A stretch of DNA of 64,000 bases from positions 1,178,001-1,242,000 of the forward strand of contig OY723241.1 of NCBI GenBank assembly GCA_963210315.1, read 5' to 3'. The notes below the pieces were generated by a model. The model made no database searches, had not been told where the DNA came from, and saw only the letters and a program-made list of their open reading frames with translations. The position numbers and the translations under genes were made by a program. Below, piece after piece: positions 48,513 through 58,982 of the stretch. Source of the stretch: Rhynchopus euleeides. Taxonomy: Eukaryota; Euglenozoa; Diplonemea; Diplonemida; Diplonemidae. Position 1 is the stretch's first letter. Every line of letters begins with the position of its first letter.

Positions 48513-49660
48513 GGGGGGGTCAAATGGGGGTGACAAACACGATTTTTCAAAAAACCGGCGCAGAGGCCCCAAAGCCCCCGTAAACCCTCCAAACCCCCCC
48601 AGATCGGTCCGGAAACCCATCGAACCCCACTTTTCCACCATTCCGGGCACCTCAGGTGCCCGAATTGGGGTACCTAAATTTTGTGCCACCGTTTGGTACC
48701 GTACAGTGCCACTGTGTGGGAGGTTGGAAAAGAAAATGCCCCAACACACCACATCTGAGGGTTGCAATGCATGTTGCTTGCCAACCACGTCATCCGGTGG
48801 GTGTCAGGCGCTATGTAGGTGGCATCAGCCAGGTCTTCGATGTGTTCTGGCTTGTATATGTACCTCCCTGCCTGCGGCACAGGCACTGCCTTTGTCCCCC
48901 ACACCAGCCACAGAGAGCGTATTGTACTCGGTCCACGGTTGCTGATTCATTGTGATGCGTTGTATCCTCGAGTGAACGTCACACACTAGTGACACCACCA
49001 CCCGCCATCCGAGAGCTGTATTGACTTTGCGCCCTTCCGTTGCATTCACCTCGCCACGCATATTGCACTGTTCAGTACCAGTGCTCTTGGGCCAGGCAAA
49101 GTAGACCGCAGCAAGTACCAATTCTGGCACAATGGGTACCACGACAGCGCACTTCGTGTGTTCCCGGAATGTACAGCTCGTGTTGCAACAGTCGTTGTCA
49201 ACACATCCCGGTTGTGGAGCACTGCTGCACAGGAATCACACGACCATCTGGACTTGTTCCGTACCTACAGGCAGCCTCCCGGTGCATGGTGGCAGGGAGG
49301 TACATATACAAGCCAGAACTCATCGAAGACCTGGCTAATGCCACCTACATAGCGCCTGACACCCACCGGATGACGTGGTTGGCAAGCAACATGCATTGCA
49401 ACCCTCAGATGTGGTGTGTTGGGGCATTTTCTTTTCCAACCTCCCACACAGTGGCACTGTACGGTACCAAACGGTGGCACAAAATTTAGGTACCCCAATT
49501 CGGGCACCTGAGGTGCCCGGAATGGTGGAAAAGTGGGGTTCGATGGGTTTCCGGACCGATCTGGGGGGGTTTGGAGGGTTTACGGGGGCTTTGGGGCCTC
49601 TGCGCCGGTTTTTTGAAAAATCGTGTTTGTCCACGTAAAAGGGTGGCATTTGACCCCCCC
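48513..49660. mobile_element. foldback element copy D (intact)
   Basis: 1148 bp, both GGGGGGGTCAAATG tips present, TA on both sides (48511-48512, 49661-49662). The core is inverted relative to copies A and C, and the CCACGTAAAAGGG spacer is on the right end here. Confidence 0.93.
48675..49142 (-). pseudogene. foldback-element ORF remnant, copy D
   Basis: Reads VPELVLAAVYFAWPKSTGTE…MNQQPWTEYNTLSVAGVGDK, then in a second frame WGTKAVPVPQAGRYIYKPEH…WHKI. Same frame switch as copies B and C. Confidence 0.5.
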
Positions 49661-49662
49661 TA

Positions 49663-50410
49663 CCCCCCCCCCCCCCCCCCTTGTGTGATCAAACTTCCCG
49701 GTTTCCCAACGAGGGGTAGCGGGGTGTTGGGCCTCAGTAAATATATCCCCGAAAGAAGCCGTGGTGGTGTGTTTTCCCGCTGCAAAGTCCAACCCGCCCT
49801 GCTTTGTGCAAACAGCCCCGGTCCATTTTGTTCGGACAATGCCACAGATGTGCTGGTGCATACGAGACTCTGCAGATGGGAACGTGCGTGTGTGATACTG
49901 CCGTCAAACTATACAATGAAAAATTATGCGTACAGCTGCCAGCCCCATGGCGTGTGGCTGTTCCCCTAAGCAAGAAACCAAAATGGAAAATGCTTCTCGC
50001 AGTCGCCCTTCGGTTCCTTGCGCCCGCATCCAGGGCCATCCTATTAAGTCTGCCTCCTGTCACAACTGAACCTCGACTAAAGGCTGCCCGTGGCGGTCTC
50101 CGTTGTTTGCTGTGGAGGGAGGGCGCCTGATTTGAACGAAAGACGGAGCGTAGGTCTCCTGCATATAGTTGCTAGAACGAAACAAGACAAGTAATTACCG
50201 TGGCTCCATGTGTGTGTGACCGTGTGCTCTCGATGCTTCCATCCCGGCCCCGGTATTTCGGCGCCACACGACGTGAACCAATCAGACAGCCGTGACGCCC
50301 ACCCGCATAACCACCACGCTCCTTTTTCTGGCAGAACAGCTTTTTGTGTGTGGGTTCCATTGCCGCACCACCCCACCCCGCAGAGCTGCACACAACAGAA
50401 GGGTGCCAGG
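49663..50410. other. 5' flank of the glycosyltransferase gene
   Basis: A poly-C tract follows the foldback element. No gene is seen. Close to the start, the sequence GCTCCTTTTTCTGGCAG (50319-50334) is a good pyrimidine tract plus AG about 77 bp before the ATG, a plausible trans-splice acceptor. Confidence 0.45.
50319..50334 (+). promoter_or_regulatory. candidate splice-leader acceptor
   Basis: Pyrimidine tract ending in CAG upstream of the ATG at 50411, with no ATG between. It is only meaningful if this organism trans-splices. Confidence 0.25.
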
Positions 50411-53400
50411 ATGGAGCGACGGCAGTACTTGATCCGCGTGCTGCTGTTTGCAATCATTGCCTTTGTGACGATGTCCCAGATGCAGCGCAGCACCCCGTCA
50501 CGCTGGACGGTGGGTATCGTCACCCCGACACGCCTCACCGAGGACCTGCTGGAGAGGGTTGCCATCAACGGGACAGTGGTGCTCACGGTGGTGCCAGACA
50601 TCGAGTCCAGCAGCATCCCCGAAGACTGGGTCAGCAGCATGTCCGCTGCAGGCCTGCACAACCACCTGGTGGTGACATGCGACGAGCACTACGCACGTGT
50701 GGCCCTCCTGCTCCCCACCCCTAACGTCTATGCGGCGCAGCCCTGCGAGAAGCTGCTCTGCCTCACAGGCTCCACACAGTACCAGTCTGGCGAGACGTTG
50801 AAGCTGCGTGACGCAGAGACCCTCCGCATCCTCAGCATGAAGTACAACGTGCTGGCCACCCACAGCGACACACGCCTGGTCCGCCATCCGCAGCACCTCC
50901 TGGATGCGAACCCCGACGCCAACATCATCGCGTGCCCCAGCGAGGCGAGCGACAGGGGCGACGCGCTGCACGACACCATGCATTCGCGGTTTGTCTTCTT
51001 CAAGGCGAATGCCGCGACGGCACGCCAGATCCGGCGGCACATGGAGGGGAACGCTGGTGACTTCGTCGGGAATGTCCACAAGCTGACACGGGCGCAGTGC
51101 GGGGATGTCCGCATGGCAGGTGTCAACAGGCGTGACCTGGGCAGTGGTGCCCTCACTCTACCCGCCACGACGGGTGCCGCGAGTGCCGCAGGGAAGCGCC
51201 CCCCGCCTGCCGCTGTCCCTGCCGTCGCGCATGAACCTGCTGCTGTGCCGAGCAAAGTCACGAATGCCGTGGCCCTGCCGGCGAAGGGGGCGGAACGTCT
51301 GTCGCGCAAGGCAGAGAAGAAGCAGCCCGCAGCCTACTACAGCCCAGCGGGTGGGTTCATGTCCTTCGACTTCGATATCCCAGAGCTCGGCCTGGGTGAG
51401 GGCAGCTCGGCTGCAGAGGGGGTTGTCCTGAAGAAGATTCCGACAGCGCCCATCAAGGCGACTGAGAAGCTGTTCTGGCAGGGCGTGGTGCTGAAGCAGC
51501 TGGTGCAGCTGAAGCGGGCCATCGCCCTCGCGACAGCGCTTGACAGGGTGCTGGTGCTGCCGCCGATGGTTGTCCCGCCTACTCAGGCCGCCCTTGCGTT
51601 GGACCCTGCGGAGCTGTTGAAGGCCGAGTGGCTTCTGGACACGAAGTGCATCGGGAAGGCTGTGAAGCTGCGCCCCCCTGGCTTCCTCGGCAGCGAACAC
51701 CTGCCAGAGGCAGTCAAGGCGTCTATTAAGACTATCAGAAGAAAGCACGGCATGACAGAGGAGACTGCGCCCACTCTGCTGGCGCAGTATAAAGACTTTA
51801 AGATCCTTCACTTTGTGTCGGCTAAGCAGGCGTGGTGGGGCCACCATGACACGTCGCTGGATACATCACTCTCCAAGCAGCTTGCCTGTGGTGTGAAGGA
51901 GGTGGGCGAAGCGGGCTGGGGCCTCGCGAGGGCTGACCTGACCTTCACCCCGTCTGTGGCGCTGGCGGAGCAGATCGAGCGGGGGTCGCGTGTTATGGGG
52001 ATCGTTCCGCTGAAGCGTGCGCTCACAAAGAACCTGCTGACGAAGGTTGCAATCGACTCCACAATTTTCGTCCACATTGTGACGCTCCGGGCTGGGTTCA
52101 AGGGCACTGACATGTACTGGTTCTGGCATCGGGCAATGCACTCCGTCGGTGCCACCAACTACGTGACGGGGATTCTCCCGACAGAACGGGATAAGATCAC
52201 CGTGTGGCAGGACATGTTCTGCCACACGTCCAACACCTACGAGGTGGAGCCCTGGAAGCTGTGGAAAACCGAGTCTGTTGCCAAAAACTACCAGAAGTAT
52301 CACGCCCGCGTGCGGGCGTATGAGATGCTGCGTGTCATGAAGTTTGGGTTCAACGCCATCGAGATCGACTCAGATGTCATGTTCCTGCAGAACCCCCACA
52401 CGATTATCAACAAGTACCCGCAGGCAGATCTGATTGTGTCCACCGACAGCGTTTACCCGACACAGCTTGCGTTTGACTCTGATTTCGAAGACCCTAAGAT
52501 CACACTCCCCTACGACGTCAACACCGGGTTTGTATTCTTCCGCGCGAATGAGGCATGCATCGACTTTGTCGACAACTGGATCTACGCCGTTGAGAACATC
52601 GCCAACGACCCCAACAAGTGGGAGCAGCGCCTGTTCATCGAGCTGCTGCGCGATGGCAAGTGGTCGAAGGAGATGGGGGGCCGCTTCTCCCTCGGCAAGG
52701 GCGCGTGGCAGGGCAGGCCTGGGGGGCCCAAGGACTTCCGCGAGCCTGGCGAGATCCCGGGCCTCTACAAGGCCTTCGGGGGCAAGCTGCTCGTGGGTGT
52801 CATCTCGGGCGCCCTGGCCCGCAACGGGTACTACATCCTGGGCCACCTGGATGAGGTGACGAAGGAGAAGCGCCCGCCACTCTACGCACACACCAACATC
52901 TACTCCGACAAGCTGCATGCCCTGCGCGAGGCAATGTCCATTCACGACGACCCCGAGTACTACGACCGCCCCGAAGGCTACCTGATGTTCGACGTGCGGA
53001 TCCCGGAGCTGGGCATCGGTGAGGGCAGCACGATCAACCCTGCGGCAGTGCGGGCGAAGCTCCCTGTCAACATCAACGCCCGCGCCACCGAGTTCTGGTA
53101 TGAGATGAGCGAGAGGCAGCTTGTCCAGCTGCGGAACGCCCTAGCGCTGGCACAGTCGATGAACCGCGTGCTCATCCTGCCCAGCTTCTTCCTGCCGGCG
53201 TTCTGGCGGCACTTCTTCCACGGCTGCCGTGGGTGTGTGTGGCCCGGCCCTCGCCCAACCCGTGACATCGTGAAGTGGGCATCCACCGTTGTGGACAACG
53301 TGTTGATGCAGAGCACCATTCGGGACGGGAAGAACCCCGTCGACATGCGCGAGTTCTCTTTCATGTCGAACCCGCGTACCCCCGACAGCGTGAAGTCGTC

Positions 53401-53728
53401 TGTTGTGACGCTGCGCCCCGATGGTTTGGATGAGGTGGCTGCCGAGAAGCTTGCGAAGGCGCACAAGAAAGACCGGGTGCTGTATTTCCCGTCCGTCAAT
53501 ACGGCATGGGGTGGGTTCACCAATCAAAAGACGGCGAACCAGTTCAGAGTGTGGACGGAAGAGATTGTGTCGCGTGGGATTTACAAGCGCAAACCACCGT
53601 TCTGGAACCTGGACAACACAAAAACCCTGACGTTCTGGCCGACAGAGAAGCCGAAGGATCTGAAGAAGCTTCTCAAAGATGCAACTTTCGACCTCACCAA
53701 ATCCACAGGTAACAGTGCGGCGATTTAG
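50411..53728 (+). CDS. type II membrane protein with two GT77-like glycosyltransferase units
   Basis: 1105 aa from the ATG at 50411, chosen because it places a signal anchor right at the N-terminus (basic ERRQ then YLIRVLLFAIIAFVT), as in Golgi glycosyltransferases. The protein is built twice: an NDP-sugar transferase domain followed by a domain containing IPELG[L/I]GEGS and QLVQL[K/R]xAxALAxxxxRVL[V/I]LP. The second transferase domain (about 526-800) has the donor- and metal-binding IEIDSDVMFLQNP (DxD at about 652) and NTGFVFFRAN. The first (about 33-220) is shorter and lacks a DxD, keeping only a SRFVFFKAN-like end, so it is probably non-catalytic. In plant GT77 proteins a similar QLxxLRxALAxA…LP segment follows the catalytic domain. 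The likely role is sugar transfer to glycoproteins or cell-surface glycans in the Golgi. Donor and acceptor cannot be told from sequence. Intronless and GC-rich like the other host genes. Confidence 0.82.
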   Translation: MERRQYLIRVLLFAIIAFVTMSQMQRSTPSRWTVGIVTPTRLTEDLLERVAINGTVVLTVVPDIESSSIPEDWVSSMSAAGLHNHLVVTCDEHYARVALLLPTPNVYAAQPCEKLLCLTGSTQYQSGETLKLRDAETLRILSMKYNVLATHSDTRLVRHPQHLLDANPDANIIACPSEASDRGDALHDTMHSRFVFFKANAATARQIRRHMEGNAGDFVGNVHKLTRAQCGDVRMAGVNRRDLGSGALTLPATTGAASAAGKRPPPAAVPAVAHEPAAVPSKVTNAVALPAKGAERLSRKAEKKQPAAYYSPAGGFMSFDFDIPELGLGEGSSAAEGVVLKKIPTAPIKATEKLFWQGVVLKQLVQLKRAIALATALDRVLVLPPMVVPPTQAALALDPAELLKAEWLLDTKCIGKAVKLRPPGFLGSEHLPEAVKASIKTIRRKHGMTEETAPTLLAQYKDFKILHFVSAKQAWWGHHDTSLDTSLSKQLACGVKEVGEAGWGLARADLTFTPSVALAEQIERGSRVMGIVPLKRALTKNLLTKVAIDSTIFVHIVTLRAGFKGTDMYWFWHRAMHSVGATNYVTGILPTERDKITVWQDMFCHTSNTYEVEPWKLWKTESVAKNYQKYHARVRAYEMLRVMKFGFNAIEIDSDVMFLQNPHTIINKYPQADLIVSTDSVYPTQLAFDSDFEDPKITLPYDVNTGFVFFRANEACIDFVDNWIYAVENIANDPNKWEQRLFIELLRDGKWSKEMGGRFSLGKGAWQGRPGGPKDFREPGEIPGLYKAFGGKLLVGVISGALARNGYYILGHLDEVTKEKRPPLYAHTNIYSDKLHALREAMSIHDDPEYYDRPEGYLMFDVRIPELGIGEGSTINPAAVRAKLPVNINARATEFWYEMSERQLVQLRNALALAQSMNRVLILPSFFLPAFWRHFFHGCRGCVWPGPRPTRDIVKWASTVVDNVLMQSTIRDGKNPVDMREFSFMSNPRTPDSVKSSVVTLRPDGLDEVAAEKLAKAHKKDRVLYFPSVNTAWGGFTNQKTANQFRVWTEEIVSRGIYKRKPPFWNLDNTKTLTFWPTEKPKDLKKLLKDATFDLTKSTGNSAAI

Positions 53729-54364
53729 CCACACCACACACCAGCAAATCGCCCAACAAAGGCAGTGCAGTGGTAGGGGGTGGGGGTGGCGGGGAATGTT
53801 GCAGAGCGCAGGCCGCCGGATGCTGTCGATTCTTGGAAGCGACTCCGAATATGCAGACACACATGCTGAGCGGGCAGCCACATTCCATTTATGTGTGTTG
53901 AACCCGGCATGTTGTGCCAGCTGGCAGCCGCTGTCCACTGCTGGAAAGCAAGACAGCGGGATGAACGGTTCCTTTTCTTTTGGCAGAACATCGAGCTTTT
54001 CACACCAAAACCCTTGCGAGCATTCGGTCCTGCACTGGCAGTCGATGCGTATCCATGTGGAATAACGACTTCAGGTGGCGCTGTTTTGAACGCACTCCAC
54101 TCCTCTATCTCCCCTTCTCGCTTCGCTCGGCGAGTGCGAATGGTTTGAGAGATTATATGACACCCGCAAGCCCGATACACAGAGATATAAATCACTGCGC
54201 TGCCCGTGCATGCAAGTTCCCAAACCCGAAGAGGCGCCTAAAACAGGCGCTTACAACTCCGGAACGTTGGAGTTTTCGGAGTCCCCTCAAACACAACAGC
54301 AAGAGATGCATGTCAGGCAGGCACAGCGTTTTTGGACAACCCACCACAAAAGGTGCAGGGCTTC
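53729..54364. other. 3' flank of the glycosyltransferase gene
   Basis: No gene recognised. The last 8 bp are the left target duplication of the next element. Confidence 0.5.
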
Positions 54365-55700
54365 CAGGTGTGGCTCTATTTTGGGGGTATTTTGGCCAAT
54401 TTTCGAAATCCTATTTTGGGTTTTTTGCACTTTTTTTGGGTGCTTTTTTGCACGATTTCTGTGCCTCAGACACAGATTTTGGTGTGATTTTTGCGCTATT
54501 TTGATTCACTCGGCCTGACCGATGCATACGATTCGAAAAAATGGCGAAAAAATCGCTATCAACAACGGTGAACGAATGGAGGTAGATGGGGAAGTGGGAG
54601 GACACAGCACGCCCTCTCACTGATCGCCATCTGTACACTACCTCTCTGTTCAAGGCGGTCAGTGTCACTTGATGGCGCTGCACACAAATCACTGCTACAT
54701 CCCAGGGCGCCTTCCCTTGTGAGAATAGCGGAACTTCTGCGGTTGCAGTTTGGTGGTTGAGGCCGGCGGTGATATCACTTTGGTGACTGTGCTTCCTTCC
54801 CCCTGAGCTCGATCAGATCCAGGTCGACCTGGTGCTGCGTGGCTCCTGGTGTGCCATCTCTTGCATGCCACGGATGCCCACCAAGTCGAACCCGAAACAT
54901 GACGACCCTTTCGAGATGTCATGGCTGCAAGCCCGCAAACCCGATCGCATTCGCAAGGTGGTTCGTCTCTTAGAGATCAGTGCTCGGGCCCAGCCTTCCG
55001 CGAGGGTGCTGGAACCGACATGCCGCAGCCCCGTACGCGCAAGGACTTGGCTCCAAGACCAGGCACATGCCACAGGGGGGTGTGGGGGGCGGAGCCCCCC
55101 AGCCGCCGGAGGCCACGGTAGCGAACGTCTGTTGGCCTGGCTCCATAGTCGCATACGCTCAAGTACAACACAACTGACAGATAGCACATGTCGCATGGGG
55201 GGACGATAAATTGTCGCGCAAAGACACGCCACAGGGGGGTCTGGGGGGCGGAGCCCCCCAGCCGCCGGAGGCCACGGTAGTGAACATCTGTTGGTTTGAG
55301 CTCGAGAGCAAGCCTCTCACACCACCGCCCTCCGACCCCCCTCTCCACCCCCCAGGTGCAACATTTTTTTGCACCCGGAAAATGTGTTCTTTTGACTGTT
55401 TGAGCACATCCAAGACCGGGAACATAGAAGAATTCTGCTGAAAACCCAAAGGAAAATGGTGCAAAAAAGTAGTGACCACCACCCCCATCCCCACCTCCGG
55501 GTGCAAAATTTTTTTTGGCCACGGAAAATGTGTTCTTTTGAATGTTTGAGCACATCCAAGACCGGGAACATAAAAATTTTCTGCCAATACCAAGTAGGGT
55601 CACAATAAAATCCAAAGGAAAAAAGTGAAAAAAAAATAGTGCAAAAAAATATTTTTTCCCCAAATTCCTATTTTCATTCCGTGAAATAGATACACGCCTG
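54365..55700. mobile_element. hAT-type MITE, copy 2 (inverted)
   Basis: 1336 bp, inverted relative to copies 1 and 3. Begins CAGGTGTGGCTCTATTTT and ends GATACACGCCTG. Perfect 8 bp duplication AGGGCTTC at 54357-54364 and 55701-55708. It lacks about 65 bp of the spacer between the two GTTCCCGGTCTTGGA segments found in copy 1. Both hairpin modules are present. Confidence 0.95.
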
Positions 55701-55778
55701 AGGGCTTCCCCTAAGATTTTTTTTTTGCATACACGTTAAGTGTTCTAAGAAACCAGACATAACCAGAAGACCAACATC

Positions 55779-56715
55779 ATGTTCGTGCTAGCACTTTTCC
55801 CTTTTGTCATCACACCCGTGCGCCAAAAACAGGTTAGGCCTTATATTTGGCTGCGTTCAACGAAAAAAGACACTTCTTTCCGGAGTTTAGCTAGCACGAT
55901 TCAGTTGGGCGATTCATTTGTCTGGTTTTCCCCCCCATTTTCCCACTTTTTGGGATTGAAGATTTTGGCATACAGCTTGTTGCATGAAAGGTTTCCGCAC
56001 GGAAGGAGCCCAGCACTGAGACGCCATCCGACGTCGCAAGAAAGGCTCAAAATCGTTCAGGAATTGGATGTTTGCTACTGCACACGCAGGTCGACCCGCC
56101 TCCCTCCTTCTGTTCCATGTGCACTCATCACCCGCACAGTTTCATCCAACCCCCATATCCCTTCCCACAACACGTCACTGGCGGCTTTTGGCTTCGGTGC
56201 AAGAAGGAATGTCGGGGTGATTTTTACCATCTAAGATCCGCCTGGATTACTCGGCTTTCCAGAAAGACCGCGACATCCTGCTTGAGCAGGCTCGGTACCG
56301 CCACATTCAACTCCCCAAGGCGTACCAGTCGAAGAAAGCCCTCCTGGACTTCATCGAAAAGGACGACAAGCGGAACAAGCGTGTCCTTCCTGCATCTGCC
56401 CCGGGTCCTGCCCCTGCGCCTCCAGTGCCCCAGCCCTCTGGCTCGCGGCCGCGGCCGCGGTCTCGCTCACAGCCCCCCGACCTGAAGAGGCAGCGGACCG
56501 CCACCCCAGAGCTGCTGGACTACCCTCTCTCTGAAGATGAAGAGGAGTCGCCGCGAGCTGTGGCGCAACCTGTGACGCCGCATGGCCCACCGAGCATCAT
56601 GGCCGAAGCCGCCGCGCGCGAAGCGCGCGGCGGAAATTTTTTTTTGAGAGCCTTTTTTTCTGTGGAAAAAATCGTCATGACTTTTTGGAGGGATGAAGAT
56701 TGTGGGAAGCCCTGA
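55779..56715 (+). CDS. possible two-exon gene or gene remnant, function unknown
   Basis: An ATG at 55779 opens a frame that would reach RRHPTSQERLKIVQELD at 56069. There a GT begins (56070) and a pyrimidine-rich TTTTTACCATCTAAG ends at 56235. The next codon continues IRLDYSAFQKDRDILLEQAR, then PKAYQSKKALLDFIEKDD, a proline and RS-rich stretch, an acidic SEDEEES block, and a stop at 56715. The second part alone (open from 56221) has no ATG, so either a 166 bp intron joins them or this is a broken gene. The PKxYxSKKALLDFIE segment faintly resembles SAP-like DNA-binding helices. The end, after EARGGN, runs into T-rich sequence and may not be original. Confidence 0.3.
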
Positions 56716-56869
56716 AAAGGTGTGCGGCAAATACTATTTTTTTGTAGCAAACACGATTCCCCCCACCCGACCCCATCCCCCACCCCCCACCCGGCATATC
56801 CTCCAGCAAGAACTGAAATGATAAAAATCGTTCGAGATGCGCGACCTAGGAAGCAACGTAATAGGGAAA

Positions 56870-57125
56870 TATACTAGGCGCCGTTTTGCCGCACACCCCC
56901 CCCCCCCCCGTCCAAACTACGACACGCATCACACTGTCTTCACGGCGCCCTAGTTTCTAGTTTGACGAGTGAGGTAACTAGTTATTTTCTAACTAGTTAT
57001 CTAACGAGTGATTGATCGAAATTAAAGAACAACCTCTCGTGATCACTCGTTAGGTCTATCACTCGTTAGTCCACTCGTTAGATAACTAGTTATCTCGTCG
57101 ACTAGTGCGCCGTGTTGCATGCCCC
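56870..57125. repeat. ACTAGTTA/ACTCGTTAG palindrome cluster
   Basis: Repeated TAACTAGTTA, ATCACTCGTTAG and GATCACTCGT words between TAGGCGCCGT (56875) and a poly-C at 57122. It resembles another word-array element with TAG[T/G] ends, but no clear terminal repeat pair was defined. Confidence 0.55.
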
Positions 57126-57422
57126 CCCCCCCCCCATCCCCTGTCACCTTCGAAATATTCCAGGTGCACTGCTTCGGGCACCTGGGAACGCCTCAACAGA
57201 CGGATGTTCCTGTTGAACAACGGGCTGATTTTGAATTGGAAATACACGACGTCCACCCTGTGTGGTCAGCGGGTGGGTGAGTGGTTCAACAATGTGGAAT
57301 GGACAAATACGCTCGCCCCCCTCAATGGAACGAAAGAATCCCCCCCGCCCCCATGCCTGTCCTACTGCTGCTCGCATGAAGGTGCGAATCTTCAGTGATG
57401 CAGGGATTTTCTTCCACTATTA

Positions 57423-57699
57423 CCGTGTTCGGAAATGTGACGGAACATGACTTTTCCGGAACGGAAAATGGGGGTTCAACGCCAGTTTTCAGAACTGAGA
57501 ACGTTTTCCCGTTCCATCATTGTTCTGTTCTCGAATTGGAACGGCGGGATGCAACGGGCGTTTGTACGGGGACCCACCCCACCTGCACCTGGCTAGATCA
57601 TGGCTGAAGAGCCAGCAGGGCACGGAACATATCCGGAACAAACAGCGTGTCATGTGGAGCTTGAAACATCTTTCCGTCCCCTCATATTTCCGAACACGG
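57423..57699. mobile_element. CCGTGTTCGG MITE
   Basis: 277 bp with inverted ends CCGTGTTCGGAAAT, flanked by TA (57421-57422, 57700-57701). Interior words are CGGAAC and TTTTCCG. Confidence 0.88.
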
Positions 57700-58028
57700 T
57701 ACTAATAACACACACACCGACCATTGTTCACCCCACCCCCCCACCTGCCTCGAAAACGCTTGACAGGCAGATCGCAAATGCCACCACTGCTGTTATCGGC
57801 AAACGAACCGATAACCCGGGTTGTACAGTGGATCATTTCCCTTGTGCCTTTCAGGCGTGTGTGTCTGTTATGGCCACATTATGAGTGGGCTAGACCATCA
57901 GGATAATAGCCTCACTTTGTGTGTGCGTGTATGGGCAGTGATGGCACCCTTCGGACGTCCGGGGCATGCAAGGGTGGATGTCAGACAAGCAGCGCAGGGC
58001 GTGCTCGGTGCGTTTCAATGCACTCTTA

Positions 58029-58136
58029 GGGGGTCTTCGCTACGGAGTGACCGTCAGTGCGTTTTGGTGAATTCCCTGTTAAATTAGCTGAAGACTGACG
58101 GAGTTTGACGGAGGATAACTGCCAGCGAAGACCCCC
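58029..58136. mobile_element. 108 bp MITE with GGGGGTCTTCGCT ends
   Basis: GGGGGTCTTCGCT and its complement bound it, with TTA on both sides (58026-58028, 58137-58139). The centre has ACTGACGG and TGACGGAG repeats. Confidence 0.85.
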
Positions 58137-58982
58137 TTACAAAATATTACTACAAAGAAGAACCACCCATGTATGCGTGTCACGCCACACTATCCAAGCT
58201 CACGCGCACTAAATATATTTTACATTCTCTGTTTCTCTGCCATGCCATGGCCTGTCGTCTGCTTTCTGATTTTCCGCTGGTTTTCTTCCGTACGCTTGAA
58301 TGTCTTTGGTGCTGGTTTTTTTTGCCCGCAAATCTGTTTCGGGGAGGGTGGGGATGGAGCCTGGGTGTGGGTGGTGTGGGTGTGGGTGCGGATTGTCCCT
58401 AAAAGCAACATGGTGGCAAGGGCCGTCTTTCCCTTTTATTCACCCCACTCGTCCGATAGGCTTCATGTGTTTGTAGGAGGGCAGGGGGTGGGTAGGGTGA
58501 GTGGGGTAACAGGCAATTCCTCAGCAGCGGTGACGGCACCGAAACCACTGGCTGAGAGTGTCGATGTGTTTCTTTGGAATTCCGGTTCTCTATTTTCCGC
58601 TGTGCGGGCACCACGCACGTCGGTCAGCCGCCCAGAGGATGTTGACGGGTAGCTGCGGGATGTGTGTGTGTCCATCACACAAGGCCCTTGCTTACAAGCG
58701 CAGGTCGAGTCGACCATATTACGAAGTGCAATAGATGATGTCACCATGCTGCACTGGCCCACTGACCGTGGTGCCATGCTTCCAGCACTGACATTACACG
58801 AGGCACCGCAAACAGAAGGAATGAACCTAATAGCACCTGTCCCCACCCACCCGCCCACCCAACCCTACAGCCCCTTGCCTCTTGTCGCCTGTTGGTCGCG
58901 CCTGGCAACAAACACACCCTGCGCCCGGTGGAAACAGCCCGCATCACGGCAGGACGCGACACCTTCACACACAACAGCAAAA
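58137..58982. other. 5' flank of the carrier gene
   Basis: No gene recognised. CCCTTGCCTCTTGTCGCCTG at 58870-58889 is pyrimidine-rich and is followed at about 58950 by CAG near the start, a weak acceptor candidate. Confidence 0.4.
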
